From Winogradskyella aurantia (GTDB lineage: Bacteria > Bacteroidota > Bacteroidia > Flavobacteriales > Flavobacteriaceae): a DNA stretch of 64,000 nt. The notes below the pieces were generated by a model. It had not been told where the DNA came from. It saw only the letters and a program-made list of their open reading frames with translations, and searched no databases. The translations under genes and the position numbers were made by a program. Below, in pieces: positions 27,045 to 35,643 of this stretch. Where the stretch lies: assembly GCF_002266855.1 (NCBI RefSeq), contig NZ_NGJN01000003.1:372001-436000 (forward strand), given 5' to 3'. How positions within the stretch are numbered: the first letter of the stretch is position 1; each line of letters opens with the position of its first letter.

Positions 27045-27078
27045 ATACAAAGTACATTTCAATTTCTATCTTTGATTA

Positions 27079-28467
27079 ATGGCTAGGCTAGAAAATCTAT
27101 TCAAGTATCACAAAGTATCTTTACTCTTCATGCTATTGAGTAGTTTTCTGTATCTGTCATTTGGTTATGATTTGGTGCGGACGGACATAACGAAACTTGT
27201 ATTATTATACTTTGCCCTATTTGTATTTGCCTATCAATTACTGAAAACCGCTGGCTACAACTTTAGGCTATTAGTTATGGCGTCCCTAGCTTTTAGAGTG
27301 TTATTTCTCTTTGCCATTCCGAATTTATCGCAAGATTTTTATCGTTTTGTATGGGATGGTCAAATGATTTTAGCTGGTCTTAATCCTTATCTTACCACTC
27401 CGGACTATCAAATGGGTTTAGGGGTGCTTTCAAATTTTCCCAATCAGGTTGCATTGTATGAAGGTATGGGTGCGTTAAGTGCTTCCCACTATACAAATTA
27501 TCCACCGTTAAAGCAGTTGATTTTTGTTCTTGGAAATCTATTTCCTGGACAAAGTATTCTTAGCTCTGTAATAGGTATGCGCTTTATTATTATTGCTGCT
27601 GATATTGGCACCCTGTATTTTGGCAAAAAGCTATTAGAACGCTTAAAATTGCCGTCCAGTCGCATCTTCTGGTATATTTTAAACCCCTTTATTATTATTG
27701 AATTAACCGGTAACCTGCACTTTGAAGGGGTAATGATTTTTTTCTTGGTTTGGAGTCTGTACCTATTACACTTGGCTAAGTGGAAATGGGCTGCGGTTGG
27801 TTTAGCCTGCTCCATTTCCGTAAAGCTAATTCCATTAATACTTCTTCCCCTATTTTTTCGATGGTTTGTAAAAAAACAGAACCCTTTTAAGGGTATTAAA
27901 AAGCTTATTGTATTTTACCTGATTATTGGTACAGCAACCCTTGTTCTTTTGGTACCGTTTTTGTCGATGGAATTTATCACCAATTATTCTAAATCTGTTG
28001 GTTTATGGTTTGGGACTTTTGAATTTAATGCCAGTATTTATTACCTCGCAAGGGCAATTGGATTCGCCACAACTGGGTACAATGAAATTGCAATAATCAC
28101 TATAATACTGCCTATTATTTCTATACTGGTAATTTTAGGATTTTCACTAATTAAAACCAACACTGCACTTCCTGAATTGGTCAGTTCTATGCTATTAGTC
28201 TTGACCTGTTATTTGTTTTTAAGCACTACTGTTCACCCTTGGTATATTGCCACATTAGTTATCCTTTGCATATTTACAGATTATAAATTTCCCTTGGTGT
28301 GGTCTATGGTCATCGTACTGAGCTATTTTGCTTACAGCAAGCCTGATAATGCAGAAAATATGTGGATTATAGGCCTAGAGTATGGAGTTGTATTTACCGT
28401 TTTACTTTGGGAAATTTTATTCAAAAGACCGTCTCATCTCAAAGCTCAGACTTTTAACAACACCTAA
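27079..28467 (+). CDS. Integral membrane mannosyltransferase-like protein (GT-C, GT87/DUF2029 type)
   Basis: 462 residues, almost entirely membrane spans (about 11). The first large loop holds LSQDFYRFVWDGQMI and GLNPYLT, the D/E-containing loop of polyprenol-phosphate-dependent GT-C enzymes; HFEGVMIFFLVWSLYLLHL and VSIKLIPLILLP-type segments follow (SVKLIPL). It probably uses the lipid-linked sugar made by the DPM1-like protein two genes upstream. It ends the operon and converges with the VOC gene. Confidence 0.78.
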   Translation: MARLENLFKYHKVSLLFMLLSSFLYLSFGYDLVRTDITKLVLLYFALFVFAYQLLKTAGYNFRLLVMASLAFRVLFLFAIPNLSQDFYRFVWDGQMILAGLNPYLTTPDYQMGLGVLSNFPNQVALYEGMGALSASHYTNYPPLKQLIFVLGNLFPGQSILSSVIGMRFIIIAADIGTLYFGKKLLERLKLPSSRIFWYILNPFIIIELTGNLHFEGVMIFFLVWSLYLLHLAKWKWAAVGLACSISVKLIPLILLPLFFRWFVKKQNPFKGIKKLIVFYLIIGTATLVLLVPFLSMEFITNYSKSVGLWFGTFEFNASIYYLARAIGFATTGYNEIAIITIILPIISILVILGFSLIKTNTALPELVSSMLLVLTCYLFLSTTVHPWYIATLVILCIFTDYKFPLVWSMVIVLSYFAYSKPDNAENMWIIGLEYGVVFTVLLWEILFKRPSHLKAQTFNNT

Positions 28468-28485
28468 AAATACAAGGTTTTGAAA

Positions 28486-28899
28486 TCATGCCGTGAAGGT
28501 GTCCTTTGTGTTTTTGAAATTTTTAAACTCTAGCATATAATCATTAGGATCTTTGATGAAAAAGGAGGTGTGCTCCCCTACTTTGTCTTGCAGAAAAGTA
28601 GTCTTATTTACGACTTCTAGACCAGTCGTTTTCAATTTGTCATAAACGGTATTCCAAGTTTTTTGGTCTAAGATAACCCCAAAATGAAATGATGGCAAAA
28701 TACTCCCCTCGAAGACATAATTGGGTGTATTGAAATTGAATTTTCCCACTTTGATAAAGGTGAGTTGATGACCATATAAATTGATATCCACCCAGCTTTG
28801 TGAAATTCGTCCAATAGAAGCCCCAATATGGGTAGTATAAAAATTTTTAGTCTCTTTTACACTGAGGCAAGGCAATGATATATGAAATGATGCTTCCAT
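28486..28899 (-). CDS. VOC-superfamily (glyoxalase/dioxygenase-like) protein
   Basis: 137 residues: two beta-alpha-beta-beta-beta halves, LPCLSVKETKNFYTTHIGA and FFIKDPNDYMLEFKNF, the latter with the metal-ligand Glu of the second half; a His at HQLTF in the first half. The family includes glyoxalases, fosfomycin-type transferases and dioxygenases, and the substrate cannot be read. It is downstream of the polyamine operon on the same strand, 48 bases after the acidic protein, so it could be a distal co-transcribed gene. Confidence 0.75.
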   Translation of the reverse strand: MEASFHISLPCLSVKETKNFYTTHIGASIGRISQSWVDINLYGHQLTFIKVGKFNFNTPNYVFEGSILPSFHFGVILDQKTWNTVYDKLKTTGLEVVNKTTFLQDKVGEHTSFFIKDPNDYMLEFKNFKNTKDTFTA

Positions 28900-28947
28900 A
28901 ATTCAACCATTTAGTATGTATTACACTCCGTTAATAACTGTATAAGA

Positions 28948-29277
28948 TTAGTCTAAATCTTCATCATCCTCTTCACCTGGTTCTAAATCCGGGTCTTGTA
29001 TTGCTTCGGGATCGTCATTATCATAATCTTCGTAATCATCTTCATCATAATTCTCCATTGTTACAGACAATTTCGTACTTACCTTAACCAAATACTTCGT
29101 ATCCTCTGTAGTCACCTCAACAGCTTCAACCAATTCATTTTTGGCATTCTTAAAGGTTATAATATTATCATCATCATAACCATCAGGATACTTATCGACC
29201 AACATGGCTAAAATTTCTGGTGTTAGTTTTTTAAAATCAACTATGACTCGCTTTAAATGTGCGTCTTTTTGTTTCAT
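28948..29277 (-). CDS. Small protein with a strongly acidic C-terminal tail
   Basis: 109 residues. The N-terminal about 75 form a compact charged domain (LKRVIVDFKKLTPEILAML, YLVKVSTKLSVTM). The last about 35 are almost all Asp/Glu with Tyr and Pro (DEDDYEDYDNDD and so on). No enzymatic motif. I do not recognise a characterised family; relatives are usually hypothetical proteins. An acidic tail suggests binding to basic partners or polyamines/cations; given the operon upstream this is only a thought. 43 bases after the GNAT-nitrilase gene. Confidence 0.65.
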   Translation of the reverse strand: MKQKDAHLKRVIVDFKKLTPEILAMLVDKYPDGYDDDNIITFKNAKNELVEAVEVTTEDTKYLVKVSTKLSVTMENYDEDDYEDYDNDDPEAIQDPDLEPGEEDDEDLD

Positions 29278-29320
29278 TATATTCTTAACTTTTTGGAGCT
29301 ATTTTTTTTAAATATACTAT

Positions 29321-30853
29321 TTATTCTTTTACACGAACAACATCGTAAAAATCTTTTCTTCTATCTTTTAAGTTTTTTACGGCACCGAATGCGTGTAATT
29401 CCCTTAATAAACTTATATCAACATCGGCAACTAATATCATTTCCGTATTAGTGGTAGCCTCTGCTTTTATGCCATTGCTTGGAAATGAAAAATCGCAAGG
29501 CGTAAATACAGCAGATTGCGCATATTGAATATCCATATTATTTACATTTGGCAGGTTTCCGACGCTACCTGCTATAGCCACATAACATTCATTTTCTATG
29601 GCGCGCGCTTGGGCACAAAGTCTTACTCGTGAATAGCCATTTTGGGTATCGGTTAAAAATGGAATAAATAATATATCCATACCTTCATCTGCTAATAAGC
29701 GTGATAGTTCTGGAAATTCAGAATCATAACATATCAAAACCCCTATTCTACCAGCGTCTGTTTCATAGGTTTTTAGTTCGTGACCTTGTTGCATACCCCA
29801 AACCTTTTCCTCGTCTGGTGTGACATGGATTTTTTCATAGCGCTCAAGGCTTCCATCTCGTCTGCATAAATAACCAACATTAAACAGTTTATCCTTGACC
29901 ACTTCTGGCATGCTACCAGTAATGATATTGATATTGTAGGAAATAGACAACTGTTGCATGCGTTCTACAATCACAGCAGTAAATTTGGCTAATTCTCTTA
30001 TAGCGTCCGGCTCGTGCATGTGATTGAATTCAGCCATTAACGGAGCATTGAAAAATTCTGGTAATACAGCAAAATCACATCTGTAAGCAGCAACACTATC
30101 TATAAAATATTCCACTTGTTGCATCATATCATCCAAACTTGGATACGGACGCATTTGCCATTGTATCAGCCCCAAGCGTACTACTGTTTTAACTGTACTG
30201 GCCTTTTTGGTGGGTTTAGTATAATAAATATTATCCCATTCCATTAAAACAGCATATTCATTTGATTCCGTATCACCCTCGAGATAACCTTTTATGATTC
30301 GTAATGGATGAAAATCGTTAGAAATCTGAAAATTAAGAACGGGGTCATTTATTTCCTTCCGTTTGACCTTCTCAATATATTGCTTTGGTGTAAGCTGCTT
30401 CCGATAGTTATGATAACCAGGCATTCTACCTCCAAAAACAATTCCCTTTAAATTCAGTTCTTCACAAATCTCTTTTCTATAATCGTATAAACGACGACCC
30501 AACCTAAGACCTCTAAATTCTGGTTTTATAAAGACATCAATCCCATAAAGCACATCACCTTCTGGATTATGATTTTTAAATTTTTCCCCCTCAACAATAT
30601 CGTTATAGGTATGATTATCTTCAATTTTATCATAATCTACAATAAGCGATAAGGCACACCCAGCAAGAACACCATCAATCTTAATAACTACCTGACCCTT
30701 TGGGAAAATGGTCGTTAGCCTCTTGATTTCACTCTTTTTCCAAACTGAATCTTGCATACCGCCATAAACCTCAAGGGTTGCTTGCTTAAGCTCCCAAAAG
30801 TCGTCTACTGTGAGATATTTGAGTTCAATATTTTCGATCTTTTGATCCTCCAT
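29321..30853 (-). CDS. GNAT acetyltransferase fused to a carbon-nitrogen hydrolase
   Basis: 510 residues in two domains. Residues about 8-205 are a GNAT fold: IKPEFRGLRLGRRLYDYR supplies the acetyl-CoA loop (RGxGxG-like). Residues about 225-505 are a nitrilase-superfamily domain with the complete triad: Glu in VLPEFFNAPL, Lys in YEKIHVTPDEE and Cys in GVLICYDSEFPEL. This fusion is a known bacterial architecture of unknown substrate. As the fourth gene of the polyamine operon, 2 bases after the DHS-like gene, it may acetylate and deamidate or hydrolyse polyamine derivatives. Confidence 0.88.
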   Translation of the reverse strand: MEDQKIENIELKYLTVDDFWELKQATLEVYGGMQDSVWKKSEIKRLTTIFPKGQVVIKIDGVLAGCALSLIVDYDKIEDNHTYNDIVEGEKFKNHNPEGDVLYGIDVFIKPEFRGLRLGRRLYDYRKEICEELNLKGIVFGGRMPGYHNYRKQLTPKQYIEKVKRKEINDPVLNFQISNDFHPLRIIKGYLEGDTESNEYAVLMEWDNIYYTKPTKKASTVKTVVRLGLIQWQMRPYPSLDDMMQQVEYFIDSVAAYRCDFAVLPEFFNAPLMAEFNHMHEPDAIRELAKFTAVIVERMQQLSISYNINIITGSMPEVVKDKLFNVGYLCRRDGSLERYEKIHVTPDEEKVWGMQQGHELKTYETDAGRIGVLICYDSEFPELSRLLADEGMDILFIPFLTDTQNGYSRVRLCAQARAIENECYVAIAGSVGNLPNVNNMDIQYAQSAVFTPCDFSFPSNGIKAEATTNTEMILVADVDISLLRELHAFGAVKNLKDRRKDFYDVVRVKE

Positions 30854-30855
30854 AG

Positions 30856-31833
30856 TTACATATCTAAAAGATAAGCAAAGATAAGTGGTGCTACTATGGT
30901 CGCATCACTTTCAATAATAAATTTTGGTGTGTTGATATCTAATTTACCCCAGGTAATCTTTTCGTTTGGTACTGCGCCTGAATAGGATCCGTAACTGGTT
31001 GTACTATCACTAATTTGGCAGAAATAGCTCCAAAACGGTGTATCGGTGCGTTCCATATCTTGATATAACATGGGTACTACACAAATAGGAAAATCACCTG
31101 CTATGCCACCTCCAATCTGAAAAAATCCGATACCACTTTCGGAATTATCAGTATACCAATCGGCCAAGAAAGTCATGTATTCTATACCCGATTTCATGGT
31201 GCTTGCCTTCAACTCTCCTTTTAGGACATAGCTCGCAAAAATATTACCCATGGTGCTATCTTCCCATCCAGGACAAACAATAGGTAAGTTCTTTTCCGCT
31301 GCGGCATACATCCACGAATCTTTTAAATCTATCTCATAATGTTCTTCTAAAACACCAGATAAAAGTAATTTATACATATACTCATGTGGTAAATAGCGTT
31401 CGCCTTTAGCTTCAGCATCTTTCCATATTTTTACGATATGCTCTTGTATACGTCGAAATGCTTCTTCTTCAGGAATACAGGTATCCGTTACCCTGTTTAA
31501 GCCTTTTTCTAATAAATCCCATTCGTCTTGAGGGGTTAAGTCACGGTAATGAGGTACGCGCTTATAATGCGAATGTGCCACTAAATTCATGATGTCTTCC
31601 TCCAGATTAGCTCCTGTACAGGATACAATTTGCACTTTATCCTTTCGAATCATTTCGGCAAATATTTTACCCAATTCTGCGGTACTCATTGCACCTGCCA
31701 AAGACACTAACATTTTAGCACCATTGTTAAGCTGATCTTCGTACCCTTTGGCTGCATCGACTAATGCGGCAGCATTGAAATGCAAATAGTATTTTTCTAT
31801 AAATTGAGATATGTGGCCTTTATTAGTAGTCAT
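30856..31833 (-). CDS. Deoxyhypusine-synthase-family protein (probable homospermidine-type synthase)
   Basis: 325 residues, NAD-dependent DHS fold: SLAGAMSTAELGKIF (44-58), SCTGANLEED (71-80), GGGIAGDFPI (241-250) and NEKITWGKLD with the catalytic Lys297. Bacteria lack eIF5A, the substrate of true DHS, and plant homospermidine synthase evolved from DHS. Between agmatinase and an amidohydrolase, this protein most likely condenses putrescine units or transfers aminobutyl groups. The His pair following GGG in eukaryotic DHS/HSS is replaced here by Gly-Asp, so the mechanism may differ. It overlaps speB by 11 bases. Confidence 0.88.
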   Translation of the reverse strand: MTTNKGHISQFIEKYYLHFNAAALVDAAKGYEDQLNNGAKMLVSLAGAMSTAELGKIFAEMIRKDKVQIVSCTGANLEEDIMNLVAHSHYKRVPHYRDLTPQDEWDLLEKGLNRVTDTCIPEEEAFRRIQEHIVKIWKDAEAKGERYLPHEYMYKLLLSGVLEEHYEIDLKDSWMYAAAEKNLPIVCPGWEDSTMGNIFASYVLKGELKASTMKSGIEYMTFLADWYTDNSESGIGFFQIGGGIAGDFPICVVPMLYQDMERTDTPFWSYFCQISDSTTSYGSYSGAVPNEKITWGKLDINTPKFIIESDATIVAPLIFAYLLDM

Positions 31834-32764
31834 CTTCTAGTTTAAATTTAGAAAGTTTATTCATTCCCTTAGAGGCGTCATTGAAATTACTTTCAAACTC
31901 TTGGTCTACGGCTTCATCCTGGAATTTATAGCTCAACATTTTATAATACAATTTTGCCGCTAAAAAATCAGACGCTTTGTTGTCTTTATTTGGACATAAT
32001 TCTACAATGTCGAAACCAACCACATTCTTTTCTTCAAAGACCTGTTTTAAGAATTCTAAAGTCTCGTACCAGAGTAAACCGCCTGGTTCTGGAGTCCCCG
32101 TACTCGGCATAATTGAAGGGTCTAGCGCATCTAAATCAAAAGTAATGAACACATTTTCTGTCATTAGGTCGATGGCAGAATCCATCCAACTATCATCATC
32201 TGCCATTTCGTGCGCAAAATAGGTTTTCTCCTCATCCATTACTGTTTTTTCAATAGCATCCATAGAGCGTATACCTACCTGAATGAGATTGGTATTTTGG
32301 CTGGCCTCATACACAGCACAAGCGTGGTTACATTTTGAGCCCTCATAACTTGATCGTAAATCGGCATGCGCATCAATGTGCAGCACAGTTAAATCTTCAA
32401 ACATTTCATTAAAAGCTCTTATGGTCCCAATAGAAATAGAATGCTCACCACCAAATATGGTCACAAACTTGTTTTTCTTAATATACTTTTTAGTTGCTTG
32501 GTGCACTGCTGCTACCATAGTTTCAGGTGAGCTGTTTTCTGTTACGGCATCTGCTAAAAACACCCCTTGTTGGTAGACTTCAGAATCGGTTTCAATATCA
32601 TAAAGCTCCATGTTCTCAGAAGCTTCCAAAAACGCCTCAGGACCTTTATCAGCTCCCTTTTGCCATGTGCTAGTTCCATCATAAGGCACTGGTATTAGTA
32701 CTATTTTAGACGTATCTAGGCTTGCATATTCTGCTGGTATACCAGCATAAGTTTTTGTTTTCAT
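31823..32764 (-). CDS. speB: Agmatinase (ureohydrolase)
   Basis: Hydrolyses agmatine to putrescine and urea; cytosolic, dinuclear manganese. 313 residues. Metal motifs: GGEHSISIG (about 104-112), HIDAHADLRSSYEG (about 126-139), and FDLDALDPSIMPSTGTPEPGG (about 209-229, second half). Placed directly after the arginine decarboxylase (6-base gap), it completes arginine to putrescine in two steps without the carbamoylputrescine route. An arginase or guanidinobutyrase activity is the alternative, made less likely by the context. Confidence 0.92.
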   Translation of the reverse strand: MKTKTYAGIPAEYASLDTSKIVLIPVPYDGTSTWQKGADKGPEAFLEASENMELYDIETDSEVYQQGVFLADAVTENSSPETMVAAVHQATKKYIKKNKFVTIFGGEHSISIGTIRAFNEMFEDLTVLHIDAHADLRSSYEGSKCNHACAVYEASQNTNLIQVGIRSMDAIEKTVMDEEKTYFAHEMADDDSWMDSAIDLMTENVFITFDLDALDPSIMPSTGTPEPGGLLWYETLEFLKQVFEEKNVVGFDIVELCPNKDNKASDFLAAKLYYKMLSYKFQDEAVDQEFESNFNDASKGMNKLSKFKLEDDY

Positions 32765-32770
32765 TTTTAG

Positions 32771-34240
32771 TTATTGTTGTGAATTAATAGGCAGGGTTTC
32801 TTCAATTCCCTGTTTTTGGTTTGTTGTATTTATATCTTGCCTTAAATTGGTATATCCTAAAATATGAAGTAAATCTTCACTTTTTTGTTGTTCTGCAAAA
32901 ATTTCAGTTCTTAAATTTCCATTATCATCACGTTGGATCAATATATGTTTCGGCGCAGGTATTAAACAGTGTTGCAAACCACCAAACCCCCCGATGGTCT
33001 CTTGATAGGCTCCTGTATTAAAAAAACCTATATATAATGGTTTTTCCTTATTAAATTTAGGAAGGTAAATAGCATTGACATGTTGTTCGCTATTATAATA
33101 GTCATCGCTATCACAGGTTAAACCTCCTAATAATACCCGCTCATAATTATCATACCAACGATTTACAGGAAGCATAATAAAACGTTTATTAATAGCCCAT
33201 GTATCAGGCAATGTGGTTATAAAGGAGGAGTTGATCATATTCCATTTTTCTCTATCGTTTTGCTGTTTTTGATAGAGCACTTGATAAATGGCGCCACCAC
33301 TCTCACCAACGGTGAAACTCCCAAATTCAGTAAAAATATTTGGTACTTTGACCTCTTCCTCATCACACACCGTTTTAATCTGGTTAACGATTTCCTCAAC
33401 CATATAGGCATAATCAAAATCAAAAGCTAGTGAGTTTTTTATAGGAAAACCTCCGCCAATATTAAGACTGTCTAATGTTGGACATATCTTTTTTAATGCC
33501 GTATACACTTTAAGGCATTTGGTCAATTCATTCCAATAATAAGCATTGTCACGAATTCCAGTATTAATGAAAAAGTGAAGCATTTTCAGTTCAACTTTCT
33601 CATTATTTTGAATCTGGTTTTTATAAAAAGGTACAATATTCTTATAACCAATACCTAATCGCGACGTATAAAATTCAAATTTTGGTTCTTCCTCTGACGC
33701 AATCCTGATGCCTACCTTAAATTTCCCGTCAATATTCTGCGAGAGCAGGTCTATTTCTTCATAATTATCTATAATGGGAATACAATTGTGATGACCACTA
33801 TTTATAAGATTTGCAATATTACCAATGTACTTATCTCGCTTAAAGCCATTACTCAACACATAGGTATCATTTGTTATTTTACCTTCTTTCTTTAAGTTTT
33901 GCACAATGTCAATATCAAAGGCCGAAGAGGTCTCAATATGTATATCGTTTTTTAGCGCTTCGTCCAGTACGTGCTTAAAATGCGAACTTTTAGTACAATA
34001 GCAGTAATTGTATTTTCCCTTGTAATTGTGCTTTTTAAAGGCATTTGCAAACCAATCTTTAGCTCGTAAAATATTATCCGAAATTTTTGGCAGGTAGGTA
34101 AATTTCAAAGGTGCGCCATATTCGGCGACCACTTGCATTAGATCTACGCCATGAAAAAATAAGTTTTTGTCCTCTAAGGTGAATTCTTCTTGAGGAAAGT
34201 GAAATGATTGATCGATTAGATCAATGTATTTTGTGTTCAT
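32771..34240 (-). CDS. speA: Arginine decarboxylase (PLP fold III)
   Basis: Makes agmatine from arginine, first step of the operon's polyamine route. 489 residues, alanine-racemase-like fold: the PLP Lys84 in YCTKSSHF, HIETSSAFDI, LNIGGGFPI (phosphate-binding glycines) and FGSFTVGESGGAIYQVL. It is shorter than E. coli SpeA (about 630) and of the Bacteroidota type. The start is the ATG at 34240. Upstream lies a roughly 260-base leader with an upstream ORF and a near-perfect promoter, suggesting post-transcriptional control. A diaminopimelate-decarboxylase role is excluded by the agmatinase partner rather than by a residue I can point to. Confidence 0.88.
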   Translation of the reverse strand: MNTKYIDLIDQSFHFPQEEFTLEDKNLFFHGVDLMQVVAEYGAPLKFTYLPKISDNILRAKDWFANAFKKHNYKGKYNYCYCTKSSHFKHVLDEALKNDIHIETSSAFDIDIVQNLKKEGKITNDTYVLSNGFKRDKYIGNIANLINSGHHNCIPIIDNYEEIDLLSQNIDGKFKVGIRIASEEEPKFEFYTSRLGIGYKNIVPFYKNQIQNNEKVELKMLHFFINTGIRDNAYYWNELTKCLKVYTALKKICPTLDSLNIGGGFPIKNSLAFDFDYAYMVEEIVNQIKTVCDEEEVKVPNIFTEFGSFTVGESGGAIYQVLYQKQQNDREKWNMINSSFITTLPDTWAINKRFIMLPVNRWYDNYERVLLGGLTCDSDDYYNSEQHVNAIYLPKFNKEKPLYIGFFNTGAYQETIGGFGGLQHCLIPAPKHILIQRDDNGNLRTEIFAEQQKSEDLLHILGYTNLRQDINTTNQKQGIEETLPINSQQ

Positions 34241-34316
34241 TTTAAATTAAAGTGTAAAATTTAGTGATAAAGAAATGTTTTAAATCTTCTGAAAGTATTT
34301 AAAATATTGGACTTTA

Positions 34317-34418
34317 TCAAATTTGGAACTGATTTTGTGTCGTTGGAACAAAACCATATATATGTTGGCTAGCAACTATTGTAGAATCGGAAGGTAGCTT
34401 TAAATTTCGGCTACTCAT
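34317..34418 (-). CDS. Candidate 33-residue upstream ORF in the speA leader
   Basis: Within the leader between the promoter and speA, an ATG at 34418 opens 33 codons ending TGA at 34317. The peptide starts MSSRNLKLPSDSTIVASQHI and ends GFVPTTQNQFQI. Its ATG lies in a small hairpin (ctcat/atgag, 34413-34427 region). Position and size recall leader peptides that sense polyamines or ornithine ahead of decarboxylase genes, such as SpeFL of enterobacteria, but there is no sequence resemblance that I can see. It could be a chance ORF. A separate 7-codon ORF precedes it in the same leader. Confidence 0.45.
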   Translation of the reverse strand: MSSRNLKLPSDSTIVASQHIYGFVPTTQNQFQI

Positions 34419-34506
34419 CTTATGAGCTGTTTTTGATTTTGACTCCCTAATTTTCAAAAACCCGAACGTAAAAACATGTTTCAATTTGTTCAGCTAAAAA
34501 GCATAA

Positions 34507-34536
34507 CAAAAGTAGAGTATTTTTCTATTTGCCAAA
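34507..34536 (-). promoter_or_regulatory. Near-consensus promoter of the polyamine operon
   Basis: On the minus strand TTTG (34536-34533), an 18-base spacer, then TACTTTTG (34514-34507) match the Bacteroidota TTTG / TAnnTTTG promoter at every specified base. Transcription would start near 34500, giving a leader of about 260 bases before speA. The remaining gene-free stretch, about 34537-34790, is A/T-rich and I see nothing clear in it. Confidence 0.75.
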
Positions 34537-34790
34537 CGTTTTTATAATTTTTTTTAAAATCATTTTTTTCATTTATTCTAATGGAAACTTAACTATACCT
34601 CATAGTAATCAATTGTTTATAGCCTTCTAAAATTACTATCCTGCTGCTAACATCGATTTCTAGTTCAATTTCATTTCAATCCTTTAATTGTAATTCTAGT
34701 TTTTGACTCTAGCTTATATCATTGGAAGCAACCCTACAAATGTCATTATAGTTAAAACGGTCCATTTATCCAAAGCAGTGCATGTTTTGG

Positions 34791-35597
34791 CTATAGCATT
34801 TTAAGTGTATTCACCTCTTGTTTAGTTAAATGCTTCCAGTGGCCACGGGGAAGATCTTTCTTGGTGAGGTGACCAATACCCACACAGTCAATTTTAATGA
34901 TATCATATTTTAAATTTTCGAAGATGGTGCGAAGTATAGAGTTTCCCGTATTTTTAATTTTTATTCCGACCTTGTTTTTGGATTCCCCTGTAATGTAACT
35001 TATTTCCTCAACTTCAATCAGCTTGCCATCTACTTTAAGACCTTCTTGAACACTCTTTAAATCTTCAAACTTTAGGTTTTTGTCTAAATCTACCTGAAAT
35101 AGCCTAACCACACCATTTTTAGAATTTGTAAATTTTTGCATAACCTTGTCATCATTGGTAAACAAGAGTAAGCCTGTAGAGTTTCTACCTAAACGTCCTA
35201 TCGGTTTGATTTTAGCATTGGTCGCATTCGCTACCAAATCCATAACCGTTCTGCCCTTACCTTCGGCTGTTGTTGTGGCAAATCCTTTTGGTTTATTCAA
35301 AAGAACATACACCATTGGTTCTGGTGTTATACGCCTTCCATCAAAGCGCACATCATCTGTTCTTTTAACTTTAAAGCCCATTTCAGTAACCACTTTGCCG
35401 TTAACGGTCACTAATCCAATCGCAATATTCTCATCGGCCTCTCGTCTTGAACATATACCAGAATTAGCAATGTATTTATTTAACCGAATATCATCAGAGG
35501 GTGTAGATGTTTTTTTAGGTTGCTTCTTTTTGAACCGTGCATTGCTCTCTCTCCGGGGATGGTTTTTATTGGCTCTATCTTGATTAGGTTTACTCAT
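34791..35597 (-). CDS. RluB/RsuA-family pseudouridine synthase-like protein, catalytic Asp missing
   Basis: 268 residues: a basic N-terminal tail (1-35), an S4 RNA-binding domain (about 37-85: RLNKYIANSGICSRREADE), then the RsuA/RluB synthase fold (VYVLLNKPKGFATT). The catalytic motif, normally GRLD, reads GRLGRNSTGLLLFTND, with Gly137 (codon GGT) in place of Asp. The later aromatic motif, normally KxYxV, is RLFQV with Phe167. So the fold and RNA-binding part are kept but two hallmark residues are changed; it may be an inactive or repurposed rRNA-binding protein. The lengths of both domains are normal and there is no frameshift. Confidence 0.82.
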   Translation of the reverse strand: MSKPNQDRANKNHPRRESNARFKKKQPKKTSTPSDDIRLNKYIANSGICSRREADENIAIGLVTVNGKVVTEMGFKVKRTDDVRFDGRRITPEPMVYVLLNKPKGFATTTAEGKGRTVMDLVANATNAKIKPIGRLGRNSTGLLLFTNDDKVMQKFTNSKNGVVRLFQVDLDKNLKFEDLKSVQEGLKVDGKLIEVEEISYITGESKNKVGIKIKNTGNSILRTIFENLKYDIIKIDCVGIGHLTKKDLPRGHWKHLTKQEVNTLKML

Positions 35598-35643
35598 TTT
35601 ACAACTTAATTATGTGCAAAGGTATGACAATACTTTACAAGAT

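Noticed and set aside
34470..34500. 7-codon ORF (MFLRSGF) at the start of the speA leader as a coding gene
   Set aside because: Too short to judge from one sequence; mentioned only as part of the leader.
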